Source: Paenibacillus radicibacter (GTDB lineage: Bacteria; Bacillota; Bacilli; Paenibacillales; NBRC-103111). From it: a stretch of DNA of 60,199 nt. The notes under the pieces are model-generated. The model searched no databases. It was not told where the DNA came from and worked only from the letters and a program-made list of their open reading frames with translations. Made by a program: the position numbers and the translations under genes. Shown one piece after another: positions 53,761-60,199 of this stretch (position 1 is its first letter; the number at the start of each line of letters is the position of its first letter). The DNA lies in NCBI RefSeq assembly GCF_024721995.1, contig NZ_JANQBC010000018.1, positions 1 to 60,199 on the forward strand, in the 5' to 3' direction.

Positions 53761-54573
53761 TTAAATACTACCATCTTGTTCAACAACGTCATCAAAAGGT
53801 AAATCGAGTACTTTACCTAGATCAAAAAGATGTACTTTCGCTGTACGATCACCCATATTTAAAGCTAACACTTTACCGTTCCCGTAAGAGGTGACAACCA
53901 TTCTACCTACTGTCGGTAACGAATCTTTGGCGCTTTCATAATTATCATGCTCATATTTGAGGCAGCACATCAAGCGACCACATAGTCCTGAAATTTTGGT
54001 TGGGTTAAGTGATAAATTCTGATCCTTCGCCATCTTAATGGATACAGGTTCAAAATCACCCAAGAAGGACGAACAGCATAGCACACGGCCACATGGACCA
54101 ATCCCACCTAACATCTTCGCCTCATCTCGCACACCAATTTGACGAAGTTCGATTCTCGTGCGGAAGATGGATGCTAGATCCTTCACCAATTCACGGAAAT
54201 CAACACGACCTTCAGCTGTGAAATAAAAAATAATTTTGTTGCGATCAAACGTATATTCCACATCAACCAGCTTCATTCGCAAGTTATGCTCTTTGATTTT
54301 ATCAAGGCATATAGAGAATGCGTCTTTCGCTGCTTTCTTATTCTCTTCAACGAGTTTAGCGTCTGTATAATCCGCAATTCGGATTACCTTTTTGAGTGGT
54401 AACACCACATCGTTTTCTTGTACCGTTTTTTTGCCGATTACGACTTTACCATACTCAACGCCTCTTGCTGTCTCTACAATTACAGAACTTTCTTTGTCTA
54501 TATCAAAATCGAGCGGATCAAAATAGTATACTTTACCCGCCTTCTTAAAACGGACACCAACGACCGAATACAT
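53761..54573 (-). CDS. ricT: RicT (YaaT), PSP1-domain protein of the RicAFT complex
   Basis: RicT works with RicA and RicF; the complex carries Fe-S clusters, helps RNase Y-dependent mRNA maturation and speeds sporulation and biofilm development through Spo0A. The 270-residue protein has the PSP1 domain (about 60-145) and a cysteine-rich segment GGIGPCGRVLCCSSF and SGLCGRLMCCLKYEH (about 158-207) typical of the cluster-binding site. It follows holB by one base and precedes yabA. Confidence 0.95.
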   Translation of the reverse strand: MYSVVGVRFKKAGKVYYFDPLDFDIDKESSVIVETARGVEYGKVVIGKKTVQENDVVLPLKKVIRIADYTDAKLVEENKKAAKDAFSICLDKIKEHNLRMKLVDVEYTFDRNKIIFYFTAEGRVDFRELVKDLASIFRTRIELRQIGVRDEAKMLGGIGPCGRVLCCSSFLGDFEPVSIKMAKDQNLSLNPTKISGLCGRLMCCLKYEHDNYESAKDSLPTVGRMVVTSYGNGKVLALNMGDRTAKVHLFDLGKVLDLPFDDVVEQDGSI

Positions 54574-54574
54574 G

Positions 54575-55558
54575 TTACACCCCCTGCATCACAACCAACA
54601 TTTTCTCTAGTACGAGCTGTGGGTTTGCGTTAAAGCGTAATCGCTTTTGCAATTCCACTGCTTTCTCTAACATCCTAATCCAAGCAGCCGAACTCCGGCT
54701 ATAAGCTAGAGATGTCATCCATTCCATCTGATCTATATAAACGAGCTTGTCTTTATGCCCTACACATAGTTGTACCATATCTTTGATCCATAGGATAAGT
54801 AAATCGAACATCGTCCCTGCATGATCGCCTAGCTCAGACTTCGTCCATTTCTGTCCTACGGTTACAAAGGAAGATGGAAACCTCGTCATTGTTTCCCTTG
54901 CTAATTGTATCACTACGTTTCTGATTTCTGCAAACCAATTTGTTTCGATCAGTTGTTTTGCAGCTTCAGTTCCTGCTGTGAGGTAGGAAGCTGGATGTAC
55001 CAAATGGGCAGGAAGCCCATCGGCTAGCAACTTTGCGATCATCTCATCACGTGCCATCGGATTAAACGTAATCCACTGCGAGCGCGATTGAATCGTAGGG
55101 AGCAAGGCTTGTCCATTTTCGGTAATGAGAATAGCAACGACTCGTGATGTAGGTTCTTCTAAAAATTTTAGAAGTGCATTGGATGCTTGTGTCGTCATTT
55201 TCTCAGCAGCATGAATCATGTAGATTTTCGTACTTGTTGTGGTTGCTGTTGCGCGGTAAGCGAAATCCTTCTGTAATTCACGAATTTGGTCAATCTTAAT
55301 CGATGCTCCATCAGGCTCAACGATATGCAAATCCGGATGATTACCATGCTCAACTTTTCGACATTCTAAGCAATGCCCGCAAGCATCGTCTTTCATATTT
55401 TCACAAAAAATAGCTTGAGCAAGTGTGACTGCCATCGCTTTACGACCAGTCCCCACAGGCCCACTGAATATATAAGCATGCGAAATCTTATCTAACCTTA
55501 AACTTTGCTGTAAGATACGTTTCGCGAATTGTTGACCTTGAATTTGATTAAAAGACAT
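54575..55558 (-). CDS. holB: DNA polymerase III delta' subunit
   Basis: Delta' is part of the clamp loader. From ATG 55558 it has 327 residues. The N-terminal AAA+ domain has SHAYIFSGPVGTGRKAMA, where the P-loop GTGRKA lacks the Ser/Thr of an active Walker A, as expected for delta'. A zinc module CENMKDDACGHCLEC (about 52-66), the SNALLKFLEEPT segment and an SRC-like SRSQWITFNP follow. It lies between yaaR and ricT, the B. subtilis order. Confidence 0.95.
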   Translation of the reverse strand: MSFNQIQGQQFAKRILQQSLRLDKISHAYIFSGPVGTGRKAMAVTLAQAIFCENMKDDACGHCLECRKVEHGNHPDLHIVEPDGASIKIDQIRELQKDFAYRATATTTSTKIYMIHAAEKMTTQASNALLKFLEEPTSRVVAILITENGQALLPTIQSRSQWITFNPMARDEMIAKLLADGLPAHLVHPASYLTAGTEAAKQLIETNWFAEIRNVVIQLARETMTRFPSSFVTVGQKWTKSELGDHAGTMFDLLILWIKDMVQLCVGHKDKLVYIDQMEWMTSLAYSRSSAAWIRMLEKAVELQKRLRFNANPQLVLEKMLVVMQGV

Positions 55559-55593
55559 CTTTCTCTCCAGTGCTATTGTCACAAGTGACAGGT

Positions 55594-56040
55594 TTAGAAT
55601 AATAAGTTCACCAGCATGCCGCGGATTTCTCCAACACGCTGTAATAATTCAATTCTTCCTTGCTCGGTATCTAGCAGTTCATCTGCCATTGCAAGCAATT
55701 CTTGATCGATCTCATCGAGAATCTTATAACGCTTACCACGTCCTCGACGATCCCAACCTCGGGTATCCTTCAGCACAACACCCCGTCTAGCCGTTTCTTC
55801 AAGAAATTGTTTCACAAACTGCTTATATTGCAAAAGCTCTCGAACCGTCATCGCTTTCGCTAGACGATCACCTTGCTGATTGATTTGGTGGATTAGGCGA
55901 CTTAATTGTTCCTTACTCGTTACCTCGTCCTGCCTTTTGAGCACATCGCCAAAATTTCGAACAGCAGCCTGCGGAGGAGCCATGTTGTCATTCACTTTTA
56001 CATTCTTGCCTATTGGTCCCCATCCCGGATTAATTTTCAA
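55594..56040 (-). CDS. yaaR: YaaR family protein (DUF327)
   Basis: A 148-residue protein, mostly helical, of the YaaR family with unknown function. RDVLKR-type segment VRNFGDVLKRQDE and KRYKILDEIDQELLAMADELL are the conserved parts. The start is set at TTG 56040, eight bases after AAGGAG; a GTG three codons earlier would overlap that site. It lies in the constant cluster tmk-darA-yaaR-holB. Nothing in the sequence predicts a biochemical role. Confidence 0.88.
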   Translation of the reverse strand: MKINPGWGPIGKNVKVNDNMAPPQAAVRNFGDVLKRQDEVTSKEQLSRLIHQINQQGDRLAKAMTVRELLQYKQFVKQFLEETARRGVVLKDTRGWDRRGRGKRYKILDEIDQELLAMADELLDTEQGRIELLQRVGEIRGMLVNLLF

Positions 56041-56076
56041 CGTGAACACTCCTTATATCTGCTAATAATCGTGGAT

Positions 56077-56421
<345 letters not shown>

Positions 56422-56623
56422 TCATTATAATAGATAATAGCCGTTTTGGCTTACGTATAATCCCTGTTACCAATAATTGTGCCTACATCTATATAAATTA
56501 GACATCAAACAGGAATAATCCTGCATTTATCCTGTTTTATATATTATACTCCACTCCAGCCCATTTGCTCCAACCTGCTCGTACCTAAATATTAAAGAAT
56601 CTTACAATAAAATTAATCCTATT

Positions 56624-56650
56624 AAAAAACACCTCATATTGAGGTGTTTT
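56624..56650 (-). terminator. Rho-independent terminator after tmk
   Basis: On the complement, AAAACACCTCA-ATA-TGAGGTGTTTT followed by TTAATAGG. Confidence 0.9.
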
Positions 56651-56654
56651 ACAT

Positions 56655-57302
56655 TTAATTTAATGTGTTTACTTCGTTCAATTTGTTCATGATCAGCTGA
56701 TTGACCTCTGCACAGATTTTATCCGGTGTACGCTCTGCATTTACTTTTACAATCCGATTCGGGTATTTATCCAGTAAGATCTGATAGCCTTCATACACTT
56801 TATCGTGAAAATGATTCGTCTCCATATCCAGTCGATCCACATCACGACTTGCATTCGCATGAATTCTCGCGAGTCCAACCGCTGGCGTTACATCCATAAA
56901 GATGGTCATATCTGGCATACAGCCATCAATCGCGAATTGATTCATGCTATAAACTTCATCCATACCTAGCCCACGAGCATGACCTTGATAAGCAAGACTG
57001 CTATCAATAAATCGATCACACAGCACAACTTGATCGTTAGCCAGTGCAGGTATGACTTTCTCGACTAAATGTTGACGACGCGCTGCTGCATACAACAAAG
57101 CTTCTGTACGTCCGTCCATCATCGTATGCACCGGATCAAGAATAATGGTACGAATCTTCTCCGAGATTTGAATACCCCCAGGCTCTCTTGTTAATACCAC
57201 TTCTATCCCTAGCGCTTCCAAATGAGCAGCGACCTCTTTAATAACTGTCGTCTTTCCTGCCCCTTCTCCGCCTTCAAATGTAATAAACAACCCTTTGTTC
57301 AC
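56655..57302 (-). CDS. tmk: Thymidylate kinase
   Basis: Tmk makes dTDP from dTMP. The 215-residue protein has the P-loop FEGGEGAGKTT (about 9-19), the TREPGG segment, the DRFIDSSLAYQG motif and a lid region. The start is GTG at 57302 with AAGGGG nine bases upstream. It lies between the YaaO-type decarboxylase and darA as in B. subtilis, but a 166-base repeat has been inserted before it. Confidence 0.96.
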   Translation of the reverse strand: MNKGLFITFEGGEGAGKTTVIKEVAAHLEALGIEVVLTREPGGIQISEKIRTIILDPVHTMMDGRTEALLYAAARRQHLVEKVIPALANDQVVLCDRFIDSSLAYQGHARGLGMDEVYSMNQFAIDGCMPDMTIFMDVTPAVGLARIHANASRDVDRLDMETNHFHDKVYEGYQILLDKYPNRIVKVNAERTPDKICAEVNQLIMNKLNEVNTLN

Positions 57303-57336
57303 AATCGTTAACCCCTTCCGAATCTTGCTGACGTTC

Positions 57337-57502
57337 GAGTGTGTTCAAAAAGGTGGATCACTGCGAAAAATGAGGGTGCTTCCGGTCACTGTCTCAATCA
57401 TGAATTTTGAATTTATTTAATGGTATTTTCATGATTTCAAAGGCGAACGCTACGCTCCTCCAACACCCTCATTCTTCTTCGTTTAACTTTTTGAATACAC
57501 TC
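57337..57502. repeat. MITE-like element or structured intergenic repeat with nested inverted repeats
   Basis: Terminal inverted repeats of 16 bases with one mismatch, GAGTGTGTTCAAAAAG (57337-57352) and its partner 57487-57502, enclose a second pair AATGAGGGTG/CACCCTCATT (57369-57378, 57464-57473) and a third AATCATGAA/TTCATGATT in the centre. No open reading frame or clear target-site duplication was seen. The ends stop seven bases from the yaaO stop codon. It could be a mobile miniature element, or a single-copy RNA structure acting as a terminator between yaaO and tmk. Confidence 0.6.
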
Positions 57503-57508
57503 TAGCTA

Positions 57509-58987
57509 TTATTTAATTACATTAACCATTCTTGTATTACCGACTTCAGATCCTTGAATTCGAACATTCGCTTCTATTAACAGCTGGATATAGGCAGCAA
57601 TATCACTGGTGATAATCTCTCCTGTATACACAATCGGGATACCCGGTGGATATGGAATGATCATCTCTGCAGATTTCCTACCAATCGCTTGAGATAATTC
57701 AACTATCTCATATTGCTCTTCGAATATAGGGAAAGAATCAAATTGGACAGGCTGAGATAGACGAATCGAATTTTCCTTGTTAATACGTAGGGACTCTACT
57801 CTCTTCGCCTCTAATTGACATGTTGTTTCATCTATAGCATGGATAGCTTCATTCATCTCACTTTCCATATCTTCGAATGCTCGTACCACTCGCTCTGCGT
57901 CCTCCATCGTTGAATGGAGTGTGAACAGCAGCAACACATGGTTAAGGTCTGACATCTCTGGATAGCAGCCTCTTTGCTCTAATGCTTGCGCAAGTGCTGG
58001 ACCGCTTAAGATCCGACTTGTATCTGTCACCGTTATTTTAAAAGGATCCTGAGTATACGACCCATCCCCCTGATAAATCCGAAACCTTGGGTACTTACTC
58101 ATCTGCTTGCAAAAATAATGGATTACCTCAAGACCCTGCCCAATTAATTGTTCACCTCTTGTGTCTATCTCTAGGCGAGCTAAATCAATTGATGCCATTA
58201 AAGGATAAGAGGGACTAGAGCTTTGCAGCATCGCTAATCTCTGCTTGATGATTCTCCGATCGATGCGGGTACCTTGAATATGGAGCATAGCCCCCATTGT
58301 CATCGCTGATAACATCTTATGGGTTGATTGCACAACAATATCAGCGCCAGCAGTTAGTGCCGACTCAGGTAAGTCAGCATGAAATCCATAATGTGCACCA
58401 TGTGCTTCATCAATAAGCAATGGTATGTCATAATCATGCACCATATCAGCCATAGCCCGTAGGTCAATGCCCATTCCATAATAATTCGGATTCGTAAGGA
58501 GTACACCCTTTGCTTGTGGATAACGTTCTAGTGCTTCTCTTATATCTTGGATATCCACACCTAAAGTTCGTCCACTTTCCTCTTCATACCCAGGATCTAC
58601 AAATACAGCTTGCGCACTTGCTAACATTAATCCATGAATGACTGACTTATGCACATTGCGCTGAACAATGAGAATATCTCCCGGTCTGCAAAGAGACATA
58701 ACCATTGCCAAGTTACCAACTGTGCTGCCACCAACTAGAAAATGAGTCTCTCCCGCACCAAAACATGCTGCCGCGAGCTGCTGTGCTTCAAGAATCGACT
58801 CTTCAGGGTGATGCAGGTCATCCATTCCAGTAATTTCTGTTGCATCAATTGCCATCACATCACTGTAATAGGCAGCTGCTTCACTTTCTAGTCCCTGACC
58901 AAACTTATGTCCCGGTACATGAAGCGATATCAGATTACTTTGAGCATGTTCTACTAATCTATCAAACAGAGGCGCTCGACTTTTCAC
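57509..58987 (-). CDS. yaaO: Orn/Lys/Arg decarboxylase family protein (YaaO)
   Basis: A fold-type I PLP decarboxylase-like protein. From GTG 58987 (AGGTGG eight bases upstream) it has 492 residues. The N-terminal half has LHVPGHKFG, THFLVGGSTVGN and LIDEAHGAHYGFH, with the PLP lysine in STHKMLSA. The C-terminal domain contains ISPYPPGIP-like IPYPPGIPIVYTGE. Relatives include SpeA and CadA; substrate (arginine, lysine or ornithine) cannot be read from sequence. GTG 58999 is the upstream alternative. Position between csfB and tmk matches B. subtilis. Confidence 0.92.
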   Translation of the reverse strand: MKSRAPLFDRLVEHAQSNLISLHVPGHKFGQGLESEAAAYYSDVMAIDATEITGMDDLHHPEESILEAQQLAAACFGAGETHFLVGGSTVGNLAMVMSLCRPGDILIVQRNVHKSVIHGLMLASAQAVFVDPGYEEESGRTLGVDIQDIREALERYPQAKGVLLTNPNYYGMGIDLRAMADMVHDYDIPLLIDEAHGAHYGFHADLPESALTAGADIVVQSTHKMLSAMTMGAMLHIQGTRIDRRIIKQRLAMLQSSSPSYPLMASIDLARLEIDTRGEQLIGQGLEVIHYFCKQMSKYPRFRIYQGDGSYTQDPFKITVTDTSRILSGPALAQALEQRGCYPEMSDLNHVLLLFTLHSTMEDAERVVRAFEDMESEMNEAIHAIDETTCQLEAKRVESLRINKENSIRLSQPVQFDSFPIFEEQYEIVELSQAIGRKSAEMIIPYPPGIPIVYTGEIITSDIAAYIQLLIEANVRIQGSEVGNTRMVNVIK

Positions 58988-59047
58988 TTGCGCGTCCACC
59001 TACTTTATCATCTAGTTCCATTATTATAAGTGATAATAAGCAAACAA

Positions 59048-59071
59048 AAAAGCTTCCTGCTCAGAAGCCTT
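59048..59071 (-). terminator. Terminator after csfB
   Basis: On the complement, AAGGCTTCT-GAGC-AGGAAGCTTT (two G-U pairs) followed by TTTGTTTG. Confidence 0.7.
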
Positions 59072-59094
59072 CAGATGCGATTCCATCGCTTCAT

Positions 59095-59322
59095 TTATGC
59101 ATTTTTCAGAATTAAATTCTGCTTCAATTGTCCGATAAAAAAAGGATACCGTTCATCCATCACATCGGTTCTGACCATTTCAGATTCACAATCATCACAT
59201 ATAAATTCAGATAAAATAAAAATTCCGTCAGGTTTCGCTTGCGAACATATGATACACATTGGCATCTCCACTAGCACTTGTTCGCTTTCTTTCAGCTCTT
59301 TCATTTCTTCGAACTCTTCCAT
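59095..59322 (-). CDS. csfB: Sigma-G inhibitor Gin (CsfB)
   Basis: Gin is a small zinc protein that keeps sigma-G (and sigma-E) inactive until the right stage. The 75-residue protein has CIIC (Cys23, Cys26) and CDDC (Cys42, Cys45) with a following helical tail. GGGGGG precedes the ATG. The gene is the first on this strand after the rRNA operon, as in B. subtilis. A sigma-F-like promoter is at 59352-59380. It is divergent from the membrane protein at 59438. Confidence 0.93.
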   Translation of the reverse strand: MEEFEEMKELKESEQVLVEMPMCIICSQAKPDGIFILSEFICDDCESEMVRTDVMDERYPFFIGQLKQNLILKNA

Positions 59323-59351
59323 TCCAATATCCCCCCTACTCTTTTAACTAT

Positions 59352-59380
59352 CAGTATTTCCGATTTAGAAGCTTTTAAAC
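59352..59380 (-). promoter_or_regulatory. Possible sigma-F promoter of csfB
   Basis: On the complement, GTTTA (59376-59380), 14 bases, GGAAATACTG (59352-59361). The -10 satisfies GGNNANAHTR; the -35 matches GYATA at 4 of 5. The spacing equals that of the fin promoter candidate. Confidence 0.5.
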
Positions 59381-59437
59381 TTATATTTTGATCCCTATAT
59401 ACCGATATAGAAATATAGTTTGTCATGGAGGCTCAAC

Positions 59438-59935
59438 ATGGAATCAACCATATACAGTTACCGTTTAGTCAAAAAAATACCCCATCATCTGATATTCGAA
59501 TTACTATTCGCCTTATTATTTTTACTTTTATTCTTATGGAACCTCACCCAAAACCGGGCGCTTCCTTACATCATATGCTATCCTGCGGTCTTTGTGCTTC
59601 ATATTGTGATAACACAATGTTACCGAACATTCATCTGGAGTCCAACCAAAGGCATTTGGAGCTTCAAGTTCGGTATTTACTGGTGTGGATTACTACCTGA
59701 TGGCTATACGCCTTTGCAAAAAATTATTAAAATCCAACTTCATTTACTCGCAATCGGACTGTTCATGATCGCAATAACGGTCCCATGGCTTGGAGGGGTA
59801 CATGCGTTGAACTTATTATATATTCATTTATGGATCATGCTTCCACGACTATGGGTGTTATGGCGTAGTAAACCTTACAAAGTAGAAGGACTAATTAAGA
59901 TTAGTGCACGAGATAGTTCTTGTTATTTGCAGTAG
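59438..59935 (+). CDS. Membrane protein of unknown function
   Basis: A 165-residue protein that I do not recognise. The start at ATG 59438 has GGAGG six bases upstream. It has three or four hydrophobic segments: about 20-40, 44-62, 107-127 and 128-145. A polar, aromatic loop (YRTFIWSPTKGIWSFKFG, about 65-82) lies in the middle, and the C-terminus is basic (LWRSKPYKVEGLIK). There is no signal for a known enzyme. It runs opposite to csfB and toward the end of the rRNA operon, separated from it by a two-way terminator. The ribosome-binding site and terminator support a real gene. Confidence 0.75.
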   Translation: MESTIYSYRLVKKIPHHLIFELLFALLFLLLFLWNLTQNRALPYIICYPAVFVLHIVITQCYRTFIWSPTKGIWSFKFGIYWCGLLPDGYTPLQKIIKIQLHLLAIGLFMIAITVPWLGGVHALNLLYIHLWIMLPRLWVLWRSKPYKVEGLIKISARDSSCYLQ

Positions 59936-59950
59936 GCTTATGATGTGGGC

Positions 59951-60011
59951 AATAGAAAAATACCCTCGAGCTCTTCACTACTTTAGTGGAATGACTCGAG
60001 GGTTTTCTATT
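59951..60011. terminator. Bidirectional terminator between the membrane-protein gene and the rRNA operon
   Basis: A long stem AATAGAAAA-ACCCTCGAG / CTCGAGGG-TTTTCTATT (one bulge), with an inner CACTA/TAGTG helix, gives a T-rich tail on both strands. It can end the plus-strand gene and catch readthrough from the rRNA operon. Confidence 0.82.
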
Positions 60012-60033
60012 GAGCAGCCCCGTTCGAAAACAC

Positions 60034-60066
60034 AAAAAAACTGCTACTCCTAAGAGTAACAGCTTT
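60034..60066 (-). terminator. rRNA operon terminator
   Basis: On the complement, CTGTTACTC-TTAG-GAGTAGCAG followed by seven T, ten bases after the 5S 3' end. Confidence 0.9.
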
Positions 60067-60075
60067 TTCTCTTTT

Positions 60076-60192
60076 GCTCGGCAACGTCCTACTCTCCCAG
60101 GACCCTGCGGTCCAAGTACCATCGGCGCTGAAAGGCTTAACGGTCGTGTTCGAGATGGGTACGTGTGGTTCCCTTTCGCCATCGTCACCAAA
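60076..60192 (-). rRNA. rrf: 5S ribosomal RNA
   Basis: The complement reads TTTGGTGACGATGGCGAAAG at the 5' end and shows the conserved CCCATCTCGAACACGACCGT and CAGCGCCGATGGTA blocks, ending GGACGTTGCCGAGC, for 117 bases. The ends pair (TTTGGTGAC/GTTGCCGAGC region) as the terminal helix. It is the last gene of an rRNA operon that continues beyond the right edge in the same orientation as the 16S gene at the left edge. Confidence 0.95.
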
Positions 60193-60199
60193 CAAGTTA

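Overview
The window looks like part of the chromosome of an endospore-forming member of the Bacillota, most probably Paenibacillus or a close relative. The basis is a low-to-middle GC content, a Bacillus-type 16S 5' end, and a gene order that follows the B. subtilis yaaO-to-lysS segment near the replication origin. It has lineage-type differences: nadABC inserted next to coaX, greA next to lysS, HU next to rqcP, an extra PrsA-like lipoprotein between mfd and spoVT, and ecsAB inserted beside tatD. No database was searched, so the genus is an inference.

Layout. Nearly everything is on the minus strand, so transcription runs from high to low coordinates. The right edge holds a 5S rRNA and the terminator of one rRNA operon. 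The left edge holds the promoters and 16S 5' end of a second rRNA operon in the same orientation. Reading right to left: csfB/gin, a YaaO-type decarboxylase, a MITE-like repeat, tmk-darA-yaaR-holB-ricT-yabA-methyltransferase-rsmI (DNA replication, c-di-AMP sensing, biofilm/sporulation control), abrB on the plus strand, an HD phosphohydrolase and tatD, ecsAB on the plus strand, a c-di-AMP riboswitch in front of yabE, then rnmV-rsmA, yabG, veg, sspF, ispE, purR, spoVG, glmU, pth, fin, mfd-prsA, spoVT, yabM, yabN, hup-rqcP, yabP-yabQ-divIC, yabR, spoIIE, yabS-yabT-tilS-hpt-ftsH, nadA-nadB-nadC-coaX-hslO-PpiC protein, cysK, pabB-pabA-pabC-folP-folB-folK-HTH-dusB, greA and lysS.

Function. The window mixes core housekeeping (translation, folate, NAD, cysteine, peptidoglycan precursor synthesis, repair, proteolysis) with sporulation genes for each compartment and stage: abrB, spoVG and spoIIE (pre-divisional), csfB/gin, fin, spoVT and sspF (forespore), yabP, yabQ and yabG (mother cell). 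Promoter-like elements can be read by eye that fit this programme: sigma-H (spoVG, perhaps hup), Spo0A boxes (abrB, spoVG, spoIIE), sigma-F/G (fin, csfB, spoVT, sspF) and sigma-K (yabG). No convincing new system was seen. The least explained items are a 166-bp nested inverted repeat, a plus-strand membrane protein of unknown function next to the rRNA operon, a CxxC...CxxC tail on AbrB, abrupt GC-rich blocks inside yabM and ecsB, and a palindromic pair of Spo0A-box-like sequences before the HD phosphohydrolase. No CRISPR array, tRNA gene, prophage or insertion-sequence transposase was seen.
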